Source of the DNA: Phoenix dactylifera
Taxonomy: Eukaryota > Streptophyta > Magnoliopsida > Arecales > Arecaceae
Length of the DNA stretch: 64,000 bases
NCBI RefSeq assembly: GCF_009389715.1
Contig: NC_052400.1
Location: 1,984,001 to 2,048,000 of the forward strand
Reading direction: 5' to 3'
Below are positions 10,349 through 25,300 of this stretch, piece by piece. Under the pieces are notes generated by a model, which worked only from the letters and a program-made list of their open reading frames with translations, was not told where the DNA came from and did no database searches. Every line of letters begins with the position of its first letter. Position 1 is the stretch's first letter. Position numbers and translations under genes: made by a program.

Positions 10349-13300
10349 TCAGTTTTTCTTGGTCAGCAGGACTCGGCAGCGATATTCCCCAAGAGCCCAT
10401 ATTGGAAATATGTTTCGGTACTGTGAATAACTAATCATGCAGTTTCTGTTGAAGACTCCCATAATTTCCTGTAAAAAACAGATAGGTAAACAAAGGCAAG
10501 CATTAAGGGAAAAAAACCAGACGCACATAAACAAAGGCAAGCATTAGGAAAAGAAAGTACCCAATATTTAGAAATTTTAATGTGCATATCCATCTAATAC
10601 ACATAACACAAGATGCACCATTTTGTGCCTCTATTGTTTCCTACTTGGAGTTCAGCTTACAAGGAATATTAGAGCAAGTCAGGTCGAGTTACCTTTTTCT
10701 ATTGAGATCTGTTTTGTTAATTAATTCGACTATGTTGGGGCATCATAAAAGAAAACAAAAATGAAGATGAAACTCAGCACAGGACAATGTAATGTAGGGA
10801 AAATATAATCTGATTTGGCATTGAACTTATCAGTCATTATATGAAGAAAGAGAGAAATCTCTCCTGAAACCTGAAAGCCTTTCAATGGACAAAATAAACT
10901 TGCAGATAATAATGGATCAATAGTAGAAGATATATATTACTCTCTTTTGAAAATCCATAATGTTAGAAATAGTCCACATTTTTCAGGTTTTTTTATAAAT
11001 TGCTTAACATGTGCAAAACTATGAGCTCTTTTTCAAGCTGTAAGTCAAGCTTCAACAAATCGTGGGTTAGAGTGACATTTCATAGTTTGCTGAAATTAGC
11101 TGTGACTTACTTGTTGTGGAAACTCGCCACTCTCCATTTGCATATTAATCAACACCTTCGCTGCTCGGTGCAAAGGTTCTGGGTCTCTCTCAGCCTGTTC
11201 CAGATATAGCACAACAAATTTACACGTTAGAAGCAATTTGACCAGTCATCTCAAAAAAAAAATCTTCAACCATCTAGAATTTTTTTAATTAATCTTTGAA
11301 TGTGCTTATTGATAGCATCTAATATTCATATCCCATTTTGGAGTTTCTTCTTCTTTTTGTTTCAACAGCTGGACAAGAAGCTTTATCAAATGACTGACAT
11401 CGACGGCGCCAAAACATGAAGAATCCAACATCAGATCATCCTCACTGCCACTGATATGCTCCTACCAAGCATGACATTTAAAAGGAATTCTTCTGCTAAT
11501 CTTTTATAATTATGACTCATTGTGCAATTAAATTGCAAGAATCTTTGCAACAAGTCATGGTTACCTATTTGATCTACTCGCTTCATTCAAGTTTCATTCA
11601 AGTATCATAATTCACTCTTTCCAGTGAATTTTGTTTGCCAGAGGTTCAATTAAGAAACCTCCTTTTATAAATTTGAAATATTCAAATCAAACTAAACTTC
11701 AATTCATCCAATTGTTAGCTTCGATTCATTGAGATATAAGAGATTAGTAATACATTAATATCACACTTGGAGAATGATGAAGAGATGTTCCACCCTTGCA
11801 GTTAATTGAATAACCTCCTCTTGATTTGCCAACATGTGTTCGCTCAGCTCGTTGGCACCCTTCTCTCTGAATGAGAGGCCTTGGGTTCAAACCTACTGCT
11901 TTGCCCAAGATGGGTCCAGAGAAGGAAGAGCATGTATCAACATCCGTGCAATCACATGTCATGACGAAATCCTACGTAAATAATTTGTTTTGTATTAAAC
12001 CACAAAAGTCTCCAACAAATAGCGTGCAACATCATTTCTAAGGATATGAAGAATTTTGTTAGAGGGAGGACATGTGTGAGTATTGGCCGCCAGATGGGCC
12101 AACCTGGACCAAAGTCGGCAGCCCATCTGGAGGCCACTACCCATTGCTTCGAGGGGGGAGGGGGGGGGGGCAGAAATTGATGTACAGTGGCTCAGTCGTC
12201 GAACCCTCCAGAACCCTTCTATTTTCTGACCCCATGTCACTGTTCCTCCCTCACTGTTCTCCTCCTTCCTCAGACACAGGGCTCCCTGAACGGACGTTTG
12301 TGTCGCCAGAGAAGGTACTCGTGACTCCTCCTCGGAACTAGGTGAGCCTCCCAACCCCCTCGTTTCTTTTCCCGTGTTTTTCTTCCTCCCGATTTACTCG
12401 GGATAACAGAGAGAGAGAGAGAGAGAGAGAGAGGAAGGAAGGGGGGACTCACTCGTGCACATGTCTCCTCCGCAGGAAGAAGGTGAGGGTTGGCCGCCGC
12501 GGGCACCGCCGGTCTCGGCCTGGCCCTCCCAAGCACTCCGGTGAGGGACCACTTTCTTGTGTTCGCGGTAAAGAGGAGGAGAAGGCCGGGGCGCAGGCGC
12601 CGGCGGCCTCGGGCCGTTCCCCTCACGAGCTCCCTTTCCGCCATGGGCTCTTCTCCCGAGCACCCTGGCTTGGGATCTTCCTCCCCTTGTGTTCACAGGA
12701 GAAGAGGGGGAAGGTGAGAGGAAGAAGAGAAGGAAGAAAGATGGGAGGAGAGAAAGCTTCGGGAAAGAAAAGAAAAAGAAGAAAAGAAAAAGAAAAGAAA
12801 AGAAAAAAAAGAAAAGAAGAAAAGAAAAAGGAAAAGAAAAGAAAAGAAGAAATGAAAAAAGAAGAAAAAGAAAAGAGAGAAAAGAAAAGAAAAAAAAGAA
12901 GAGAAGGCCCATCATGGGCTGAACTAGGCCAAGCTTGGGCTCTATTCATTGCGGGCCTAACTTGGGCCCAGTTCAGCCATGTTGGGCCCAATTGGGCCGT
13001 ACCCTTTGTGGGCCCCACTTGGTCCCAGTCCTGCCTTGTTGGATCCTATTTGAGCCATACCTATTGTGGGCCCAACTTGGGCTCAGTTCAGTCGTGTGGG
13101 ACCCTGTTGGACCATGTCCAATAGTATTTTTGATTTTGCTTAGCTCTGAGATTAATAAAGAAATTAATTATATTCTAATGATATTTAAATAGGTGCACCT
13201 GACCCGTTTGTGTGAAGTGAAATTTAAGCGAAAAGAGGTAAGTAACTATACTTCAAAGTGTGTTTTCCAAATTATTTGATAGATTAATTATCAGTGGATT

Positions 13301-16300
13301 AAATTTTGAGATATGTTTTGTACTTAGTAAAATGGGTCGAGCATATTAAATACCATTTGAAAATTTTGTTATATGCTATGAAATATGTAAAATTTGACTG
13401 GACAAGTTATCTATTTTGTATGTATGTATTCCCAGCATAGTTATGTTCTGGCCCCGCCAATGGAAATTATTCGTTAGCTGTGTCAACTTGTATCTGTGAG
13501 AGACTAGTTTCGACACCATTGCCACCGGTGATTAGAATAGTAGTTTTTGGACACCGTTGCCACCGGTGATTAGAATAGTGATTTTTGGACACCGTTGCCA
13601 CCGGTGGTTAATAATAGTGGTTTTTGGCACTTATGCAACCCATGTCATTGGGTTACGTGGTCGTAGCCTATTAATGTTGGAAGTCTGATATCAGAGTTTT
13701 TGTGAAAATGATAATAATTTTTTTTAAAAAAGATATATGCTTATTTGTGACTTAATTTTCAGTCATTATTTTGTGCTTTGATTAAATATCTGATATGCTT
13801 TAGCCACACATTGGGGTATTATATTACTTACTGAGTTAGTGTAGCTCATTATCCTATTTTGTCTATTTTTTCAGATCCAGAGGCTTGATCGCACAGGATT
13901 GGGGAGCGCGATAGATTTTTCGAAGATTTTGCTCAAATCAGAATTTTGATTAGACTAGCTGAAATACTTGAATTATGTTGACATATGCTACTTTGAAACT
14001 TTGTAAAATTGTTTTCAATGTATATAAATGTTTAAGTAAATTTTAAGCATCTGCAATAACTTTGATATGATCAGTTGCCTTGCACGTCTGTACGGTCCGC
14101 CATGCGGGCGTGTGGCATTTGTCGCACCTTGGGCTCAAGGCATGACAACATGTTATTAAGAAATTTCTTTGGTATGTTAATAATCTCATGATCCTACCAG
14201 AGGCCCAAAGTAGAGTGCCAATATCAAGGATATCTTGCCATGAAAAAAGCCTCTAGTTCAAAGGCTACCATTACAATTTATAGCCAAACCATTTAGGCCC
14301 TATATGGGGGAGCTTTTGGAGGGCCCAAAAATACTTTCTGGCCCTCCAAAAGTACTTTTAGATAAAAACGAATGTTTGGTAAAAATTTCAGAAAGCTGTT
14401 TTAGCTTTTCCAAAAAGTTGAAATCAGCTTTTTAGGAGAAGCTCTATTTTGGAGTTTTCTGAAAAAGCACTTTTAGGCCGCGTCGGAAAGCTATTTTTTT
14501 GACCAAAATATCCCCATTTAAAAGTTTCTTTTTCCTTCCAAAACACTCTATCTCGCCACCTCTTCCTCTCCTACCCATCCCCCTCCCTCCCCCTCTTCAA
14601 TGCCACCCTCAAGGCCCTCTCCCTCTCCCCCGCTGCCGCCCCCGACGCCCTCCACCTCTTCTCCATCCTCTGTCGCTCCCTCTCCTCCGACCGCCTCTCC
14701 TTCGCCCCCCCTCCTCAAAGCCACCTCCTTTCTCCCTACCGCCCTGGGCCACTCCGTCCACTCCATCCATGCCCTCACCCTCGTCTTCGGCTTCGCCACC
14801 CACCCTCCCGTCGTCGCACCGTCGGCCTCGGACGGCCCTCCCGGGAGCTTGATCGCCCCTTCCATGACTACGCGGGAGAAGTGGGGCAAGGGAGGAAGAA
14901 GGGCGAGGGGAAGAGAAGAAGGAAGTAAAGAGGGGAGCTTCAGAAAGAAAGAAGAAAGAAGAGAAGACAGAGAAAAGAAAAGGAATAAAAGAAAAATAAA
15001 AGAAGAAAAAAAAGAAAAAATAAATAAAAATATTAGTAATTGTTTAACCAATTTTATCACCTAGCTAGAAAATTTGTTAGAGAGAAAAATGGTCATCAGA
15101 AGGGCAAAAAATTAATTTACACTAATAATTATAATATTTTATACATTTATTATTATATTATACTATAAATATAATATTATATTACATTATATCATAATAC
15201 ATTGATATGCTATGTTAAATAATTTAATATTATATTAAATTATTATGCTATAGTATACAATATTATATTACTATATTATGATATTATATTACATTACAAT
15301 AATATTATACTATATTATATATTCATGTATTAATACATATTTTATTTTATTATGCTTTATTGTATAATACTTTGTAATATCCTTTATGGTCATCTTGTCA
15401 TACCAAAAGTACTTTCTCAATTTGTTTAACAAACGCATGTTGAAATGGCATAGCACTTTAAAAATGTAATTACCAAACAGCAAACAGCTTTTTATAAAAG
15501 CTCTACCTTCAATGGCTCTACTTCCAAAAGCTCTACTGCCAACAGCTCTCCCAAACAGGACCTTTGTAATTCAGTCTCAAGATCAAGGTTCACAGTACCG
15601 TACTGAACCAGACGGTACGGGGCATCCATACTATACCGGTTCAGAACCGGTATATGGTACGAAAGGTATACTGATACTCGGTATGCCGAACCGACCACAT
15701 TAACCGTACTGTACAGACAATGACAGTGTGGCATCGGTAAGGGGTCCGGTACCGAAATGATGTACCTTGCTCAAGATTCTAGTTAATATCAGCATATTGC
15801 AACAAATTGTAGTAACTAATTTCATTGACTTGATTCCCACCCAACTTTGCTTCATGGTTTACTCTTTCTATTAAATTTTAGGTTTGCATGAAGAAAAACG
15901 AGAGTATTCATAATCTCAGATACTGATTTCAGTATTAGAACAAACCTAAATTTTGGTTGCTACAAATGGTAATAAAAGCTACAAATTTTGGTTGCTACAA
16001 ATTTTGTAGTACATATGGTAATTGACTGAAATATCTGCTACAAATATCTTGAAATTGCTTATTTCATATTAGATCATACTTTATTATGAGCATTTTGTTA
16101 CTTCTTTCATACTAATTTACAATAAGATAGCAACTTAGCAAATTAGGTAAAACACAAGTGTGAATATCATTCAAAGGATATGAAGAATCATATTGGGTGG
16201 AAAACATGGCTTAGAAAGTTTTCTTTTTTGTGTTAGTGGTCTGATAGTTCTATCAGAGGACCATAATAAAAGCACCAATATCAAGATTATTTGATATAAA

Positions 16301-19300
16301 CAACATCTTCATTCCAATAGCCACCATCACTAGACATAGCCAGGCTAGTAATTGAGTCTCAAGATGTGATTCTACAGAATTCATATAAATATTCTCAAAA
16401 GAGAGTTTTCTTTCTATATATATCGATAGGTTTGTGAATAGCTGGACAAGTAGTCAAAGAAAATGCCATGTTAAATAGCATTTGGAGCATGGTCGGCAGA
16501 ACCGTCCGGTATGGGACATCCTAAGCCGTACCAGTGGCAGACCAGGACGATTTCGGTAACCAAACCGAGACATCGTCGTCGGAGGGAGAGGAGAAGGAAA
16601 AAGAGCAAAAGAGAGAGAGGGAGACAGGGAGGGAGGGAGAGGAAGAGAGGCCGGCCCGGGGCCGGTTGATGGAGGCCGAGGAGACGCAAAGGCGGGGCTC
16701 CACCTCCGAGGCCCGGAGGGGGCCGTTTTATTTTTGCATTTTAAGTTGAAGTCAGCAAACCCATTGCCGACTTCACTTAATTTTTTGTTAAATAACTTTT
16801 TTTAATTTCACGATATTTAAGTGAAGTCGGCAAACGATTTGCCGACTTCACTTAAAAATCGTTTGTCGACTTCACTTAAAAATTGCGAAATTTTTTAGCG
16901 GCCAGATCCCTGCCCGATCACGACCTCTGCCTCCTGCCCGGGTATCGGCCCTCCGCCGGCATCCTATCTTTCCTGCCTCCTCTGTTGTGTCAGTACAGGC
17001 TCGGCACGGCACGACACGGGCCTGTACTGACTCGTGCCACTAGACAACCGGTATGGTGCTGGTACAGGCACAGCAGACCGTGATTTGGAGGTAAGTCAGG
17101 TAAATAGAATCATACTGATGCTGACAATGCATAACCTCTGTTGATAAATTGTAGTTTTTAGTCTTGCTATATCAACATTTCTCAGATAGACAAAGGTAAA
17201 TGTAGTACAATTAATTACATTGCCCATTGTTGCCAACAGTATCAGCATTATAAAATGCCCTTGCATTTTCAATATTAAAAAGAGATAAGATATACGCAGC
17301 ATACTTCAGATGAGCATGATATGGAAATTTCAACATCTTCCAGAGCAAGATACTCTTCAGAAGTAGAGCATGCATCAAATGAACAATGAAGATCTGAATA
17401 GTTTATAAACCAAAATATCCCTCTGACTGATTGTCAGTTATATAGTATAATTTAGGTTGAACTTGAAGTTGAATGTCATTGATAAACCCATATGAACCCT
17501 ATTAATACTGCATAAAAAATTATTGTTTTAAACATCATGACATACCTCATCAAGTCACCTTCCACAATCACATTCTTGTTATTTTCAGTACATTTTGATG
17601 GAAGAACTGATTACAATATCCATCTCGTAGTGGCAAAAAGTTGAAATCTTTGGGCTTTAGTTTGAAACTTCACTTTATTTAACGTACCTCAGGTTCTTGT
17701 ACAACAAGATGGCCAATCTTAACATCAGTATTTCATTCCATTTGGGTGTTTTTTTAATTTCCTCCAGAAATATCTAGAAATATGCGATGACACAGCATCC
17801 ATACAATTGCTGTCTTAAAGATCTCAAAGCATAATTACTAATAAACCAATGTTTTAATATCCAGTACCAAACTTTGTACCATCTTTCCATCGGAACTGTA
17901 CGGTACAGGTATTGTACCAGTACAGACAGTACATATAGAAACTAATAGCGTCAAAAATAATGAAAAAAAATTGGTACACATCAATAAGGTCAGTCTAATA
18001 CCATCAGTATACAACAATATGGTTGGTACAAACTGGTATACAGGATTTTTGCATCCCGACACCTGTACAAGTACCGATTTCACATTGAAACGGTATGGCA
18101 CTGATGGTACCATCACCCTCTTGTGGTGGTTTCTGAAGCCGTGAATAAAACTGCTCCATTTGGAAGGTCCTAGTTGTCTAATGAGTTATTGTGAAATCTA
18201 ATCCTAACAAGTCTGTGTTGAGAGTGGACATCACCTAATGGAAGTAAGAGATGTTATGTGTCTGATGTGGCAATCAGAATATTTAAGATGTTGGTTAAGG
18301 AAATTAATATTTGAAAAAAATGGAAAAACAACATTATAATTAATCATCAACTGCATCAGTATGAACACAGTGTATCTTGGTGCATAGCTTAGCATTAGGC
18401 AAAAGTAATCTGAGACATAACTGCATCGATATGTATTCTATTATTTTCAGTGCATAGTTTAATGTTGGACACTATTAAGCCAAGACATATCAAGGCACAT
18501 CTCCGTCATATTCATGCCTATTGTATCTTTTGTCACATTCAGATATTTAAACAAACATGGTGCATTTTGACATGACTTTAATGCGTCGTCATGACAAATC
18601 AATAATCATGAATATTAATCAGTTCATAAAAAACGGACCTGTCCAGCATCAATTAGAGCTAACATGGCCCATGCAGTGTTCACTGCATGACATCGGTTGC
18701 CCTCAAGATTTGAATACACCTGTTTATGAGAAAAAAGTTGAGTTTCCAAAATGAATGATTCAAGAGAACCAAATCACAGACTATTAATGACTTTATTTGA
18801 AGCAGATATAAGTATATACTCTGAGGCTAAATCCAACCAGATTGGCATTAAAAATTCATGAGATAGCAACTGGCAAACCAACTGTTTGTAGTAGAAAATT
18901 TAGTAAAAACGTTATAATTGCATTGTAGGATAATTAAGCTTGCATCATGAAGAGGACTTGATAACTTTATTGCATGCCAAACTCTAACTTTATTGCATTG
19001 TCGGATAATTAAGGTCATAGCAAAATAATTTAGAAAATTGGAAATGTAAACCGAGCTTCAAGCTTTTGACCCACTAAGTTTTATCAAAGAAATGATCCTT
19101 TCCTTGTAACTGAAATCTCTTTAAGCAGGCAGTTTCATTGGAAGAGCTTAAGCTTTTCAGCATCTTTTTGAGGATCCCTAAATGATAGGACGTTCTAGAT
19201 ATTTCTTGCAAGAAGACTAGGAAAATATAAGCAGGAGAAGATTAGAAGATTGTGTGGAAAGGCCTCCAAGTTTTCCGCACATTGAATACTTGGCACTCAA

Positions 19301-22300
19301 CTGTAAGCCTCTAACCTACCACGCTTGTACACAAGAATTGCTGAGGTATCGATATCACTCATAACCCCTTAGTGCGAGAGTTTCCTACTCACTCAACGCC
19401 TATTCTATCTGTACGTTTGTGTATGAGAATGGCTGACGCTTTAGCTTGATAAGAGGGTCATACAGAAAGTCCTAAGCTGTGAGGGGAAGGCCAATTCATG
19501 AACAAAGGGGTGTAGGCAAGTGCTACAATGACTTTGGTCACAAGGAAAAGCTAAATAAAAGATACCAAAGCCAAAGTCTTAACTGAGACCCATACGTTGA
19601 CATGCTTAAATGTGTTTCCCTTATCATTCTTGCTTTGCCATCCTCAGTAGATAAAATAAGCTAGTGAGAACACATTTAACAGAAAAAAGTTAAGTTCCAA
19701 AATGAATGATTCAAGAGAGCCAAATCACAGACTATTATTGACTTTATTTGAAGCAGAAGTAAGTATATACTCTAAGGCTAAATCCAGCCAGATTGGCATT
19801 AAAAATTCATGAGATAGCAACTGGCAAACCAACTGTCTGTAGTAGAAAATTTAGTAAAAATGCTATAATTGCATTGTAGGATAATTAAGCTTGTATCATG
19901 AAGAGGACTTGATAACTTTATTGCACGCAAAACAGGTAGACATGCAAACTCTAACTTTATTTCATTGTAGGATAATTAAGGTCATAGCAAAATAATTTAG
20001 AAAATTGGAAATGTAAACCGAGCTTCAAGCTTTTGACCCACTAAGTTTTATCAAAGAAATGAATGTTTCCTCATAACTGAAGTCTCTTTGAGAAGGCAGT
20101 TCCATTGGAAGAGCTTAAGCTTTTCAGCATCCTTTCGAGGATCCCTAAATGATAGGACGTTCTAGATATTTCTTGCAAGAAGACTAGGAAAATTTAAGCA
20201 GGAGAAGATTAGAAGATTGTGCGGAAAGGCCTCCAAGTTTTCCGCACATTGAATACTTGGCACGCAGCTGTAACCCACAACTCTTGTACACAAGGATTGC
20301 TGAGGTATTGATATCACTCATAACGCCTTAGTGGGAGAGTTTCCTATTCACTCAACGCCTATTCTATCTGTACTTTTCTGTATGAGAATGGCTGATGCTA
20401 GCTTGATAAGAGGGTCATGCAGAAAGTCCTAAACTGTGAGGGGAAGGCCAATTCACGAACAAAGGGGTGTAGGCAAGTGCTACAATGACTTTGGTCAAGA
20501 TAAAAAAACTAAAGAAAAGATACCAAGGCCAAAGTCTTAATTGAGACCCATACGTTGACTTGCTTAAATGTGTTTCCCTTATCATTCTTGCTTTGCCATC
20601 GCCAGTAGATAAAATAAGCTAGTGAGAACACATTTAACAGAAACAGCTCATAAAAAGCTGGAAGTCAGATTAGCAAGTTACTCAAAAATAAGAAAAAGAA
20701 GGTGACACTGCATAGGAATAACATTTTTGGAACTCAAAAGAAAGATAAAGTAGGAGAACAGAACTATCCTTATGGGCCTTTACAACACCAAAGTTCAATA
20801 AGGATTTGCTAATATAACGCTCACTTAAAAGCATAAACTGATATGCAAATTATCAACCTGCATACAAAAGATAGCTAGAGACAAGATGAGGAAATGGTTG
20901 GGTGTTAAGATGATGCCTGTTAGAAATGCAACTTATGAGTTACAAGAGAATGTGAAGAAAAGGAAAAAAAATCTCTGAAAGGAATTATGATGTGCCCAAC
21001 AAGAATTAACAATGTCTAGTACCATGAAGCTTCTGACATAAAAATCTCTTATAATCTGAACATGCAAACATAGGATTAGTCATATGATCATGGAAGAGGA
21101 GGAATATCAAAATCTAAATTTTACTTATTTAGTCAGTGTAACATCATCTTGCAGTTTGGATACAGCTCTTCCATGCAGGTGCAGAGGAGAGGTACATTAA
21201 CTGTAATACCATTAATGCTGCATGATAAGAAGTTTGTTCAACTGTCACTATAACAATACAAATAAAGCATTGGCCTTTCAGTTCACCACAGTTCACCAAG
21301 CAGAAAGGCTTTCACAGCAAAATTGGGAAAGTACATGATGTTGGCATAACATATACAGTTTTCTTGGGGTCAGGCAAACTACCAAGATTATCAGATTCTC
21401 CCACCAAAGAACTATAAAATGTCAAATTTATTAGTGAAGTAAAGTTCAACATTTGAAACTCCTCTGTATACGTGATGGAGAAAAGAAATATAAACTCAAA
21501 CATTCACATTAGACTGTCTTAATTCTGTTCAAAAAATTCAACCAGATAACTTATGTTTCCTTTTTAAAATCAGGAACTTCTCAGCTATAAATTAATGTGG
21601 ATATAACATATAGAAAAGCTTCATTCAAAAAAGTGGAAGAAGCAACACCACTATCTGCGTTGATATACTATAATATGGCAGACTCCTGCACAACAATGAA
21701 AATAAAAAATAAAAAAATCCGGAGTACATCTTGTTGGAAATAATTACTTTGTTTTGACATGAAAGATAGCTTTCTCCCCAACCACCTGATGCCAGTTGTT
21801 TTGACAACAGAAATTGACATGCTTTACGGATGCAAGGGCTGTTCTGGTAGGTCCTTCCAGCAGCAATTAATCCCTTTACTCCAAACCATGTGCCATATGT
21901 GAAGCAAACTGCCCAAGAGCCATACCTGCAGAAAAATAATGTTAGCAGGCAACCCAACTCAAAAATTTAATGAATTCTAAGCTGTCTTTCAACAACATTG
22001 GAAGCATTATTGTGGGCTGTCACGGATGAGGTAGCAAGGCAGAAATATGTGCAGGTGATGGTGCCATGAGACAGAATTTTGATGCGAATAGGAGGCACTA
22101 TGGACAAACCATGATCCATCAGGTTGCTGAATCATTTCAATGAAGTTAGATGCTTTTCTAATGCAATTTTCTATATCATCTCTGCGATGTCCAGGGTATA
22201 ATTTTTTAAATGATGACAGTGCCTGTATTGCAGCTGAAGTACATTCAACATATCTGCATGACAACCATATCTTGTTAAATATTGTCTGAAGAGATGGTAA

Positions 22301-25300
22301 TAGAGAAAAAAGACTCTTCTAAAAGAACCTAAGTATTGGAATCTTACGGATAATCGATAACAATGTCCCCAAAAGTTTCAGCAGGATTGATAATCTAATT
22401 AGAAAAAAGAAGCATTTCAGTGTACATCTCAAGAATGTTGCAAGAAGAAAAGATGAGCAAATAACAAATTGCTAGAAGCAATAATGTGCTTAGCTAACCT
22501 AGAAAGTGTAACTTCAAGGGCCACCCAAGGCTCTCAAGTTGGTTGACAAAAGGATTTTGTGCTCCAGTATCTAGTTCGAATTTCAATAATTCTTTTAAAA
22601 GAAACAGAGCTTCATGTTACATGGATACAGTCTTCACTATTATGAATGTAGTTCCTCAAAGTATCCTTCCATATGGGGACATTTTATGAAATCCCTCTAT
22701 GCGATGTAGAGTATCATGCATGCAACAGTTTTTAGAATAAAAATATTAGTTAATGTAATACTTGAATTTGCTAATTGGTGCTTTCTTTATGTTCCAGCAG
22801 AAAAGTATGGGACAAAAATTCAAACTTCTTTTCTTTATATTCAAGATTTTTAGAACATGGCCAATCTCTTTCCAGGAAAATACATCTCATGAACAAGGAG
22901 TGACTTTCCAATTCCAGTTCTATCGAAGATTGACCCAAAGTTCTCAGTCACCCAAGAATGATTTGGATTTCTAGAATGTAATCTGTGGATTTAAGTAGAG
23001 AATAAAGATAAATTCAAGAAAAGTGAATAAATAAACAAGGAGGTGCTCATTAAGATATCACAGAGGAAATTTTGGTGACTGTTAGTGGTCAAAAATTTTA
23101 AGGGGTAAGTTTTACTGTATTTTTCAAGATTATGGACATAAATTAGAGGGGCACACATGGTTAGCATTGGGGGTAACCTGATGTGCACATAAAGCCAAAG
23201 GTCGTTGAGTGAAATATGAATAGTAATTTTTTTTGTAACATAGTTAAGGTGCATGCTGGCTGCTTCTTTATTGTTAACGACATACATGAGGTTAGGTCCA
23301 CTGCTCAAGAACTATAATGCTTGAGAAACCAAGAGAGTTTAACCAAAATCAGAAAGTGCTTGAGAAGAATGCAAATGGGTGGATGATTAAACAGAAAAAG
23401 ATACCTATTGCTTCCAGCAGCTATTATGAAGAATTGCATGGAAATACTAGAAGTAGGTAGGCGGTAATTTGGAATTAAAGATTTGATTGCTTTGGCATAC
23501 TATGTGATGCAAATATCTGGCATTGATATCCTAGTCATCAAGGGGAAACCGATTTCCAGAAAAGTGTTTCCGTAAGTGAGCAAAAGAGATGCGATATGTA
23601 CAATTTTAATATTTCAATTGTTAAAGAATTCAAGTATAATCATGAAAAAGCAAACCTAACATATGTATACTACCATGGGGGCTCTGCCTATGCATAGATC
23701 TCCATTCACCACGTGGACACCCATAGTAATAATATTATTAATGAAGCTCTTTATTTTGGATAATAAGTAGGGCTCTTATTTTAATACAGTTTTTTTATCA
23801 AAACATAAAAATATGATATCATTAATAAGAAACTTATGAGCTTATTAAACCGTATTAAATAAAGAACTTTTCATTAGTACTACTAAATTAATGTAGAAAT
23901 TAATGACGTTATTAATAATCATATTTGCATAATGTATGCTAATATTAATGAAAAACACTTTTTCTTAGTATTATATCTTGCCCATATCATGCACAGTCAT
24001 TATATTAAACTAATATTTTATTTAATTTCAATTATATCTTTATGATCGTGATCTTACTTAAAAGTAAAAGCGGACTCACCAATGATCTCGCTATATTGCA
24101 TTTACATATCCCCTAGATGCAACACTTTCCTATTTCTTATTATACGTAGGTTCGATCATGATCTTATTATTTTACAATAATATATTATTTTCTTATATCG
24201 ATAGATATACATATATTAATAAAATTTTGTATAGTGATATTATTTTAAATTGCATGAACCAAGATCGAAGCTTAGCAACAATATTAATAATATTAGTATT
24301 AGTATTATTGGTAAGAAATACTTACTAAAATGAACGAAAAACCATATTAAATTGTCATAGTCCTATCGATATTATGATATAGATTTTGTGATACGCTAAA
24401 TAAGCTTAATATACTCAGTATTAGCACACTGATAAAAATCTGTATTGATACTCAATGAGGCTCAGCTTATAAGTAGGCCTCTTATTTAATATGATTCTTT
24501 ATTTTTCAAAATAATATGTTCTCTAACAGCTGTTACAATATCGTAATGGCACCATGATGGTTTTGACAAACAATATAATCTATTACACTTCTATATTGCA
24601 TTTTAATAACAATTTGAAAAATGATAAAAAAATTTAACCCTATGCCACCAAATGTTTATCATTCTAGTAGTCAAGCCAATAATAATGGAAACTTGGTGCA
24701 GAAAGCACCATGTATGTGTAATCAACAATCTCTACCTTAACTGATAACAAACAACACAGCTTACACAAAAGCAGAATGTCACTTTTATAACTAATTCATG
24801 ATTGTCCAAATCACTTTCACAATTCATCTCCATTAAGGGTGTCCTTGATTTGCACCATCTCATTTGGATAAATATCGCTGGTCTTCTTGTTGGATGTAAC
24901 ACCACCCTCGGCACCTCTATGTTTTTATAATTAACTATATCATCTATCCTTCATAAATTCTTGAAGCTCACTTTTTCTGTACTTTTTGCAAGGAGGACTT
25001 CATGTGATTTTGTTCAAACCACGAGTTTATGGTTCATAGGGAATTCATGAAATCACCGGGAAAACAAAATTTCAATAGTTCGCCTACAATATCTTGGTAA
25101 ACAAATAAGGCCCTGTTTGGGAGAGCTTTTGGAGGGCCAAAAAGCACTTTCTGGCTCTCCAAAAGTACTTTTAGATAAAAAATAGTGTTTGGTAAAATTT
25201 TCGGAAAACTATTTCAGCTTTTGCGGGAAGCTGAAAACAGCTTTTGGGGAGAAGCTCTAATTTGGAGCTTTTCGAAAACGTTATTTTCAGCTTTGTCGGG

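Noticed and set aside
12342-13124. 260-residue plus-strand open frame
   Set aside because: It is made of GA-rich and AAAAGA low-complexity sequence inside the solo LTR; the poly-Lys/Glu translation has no coding meaning.
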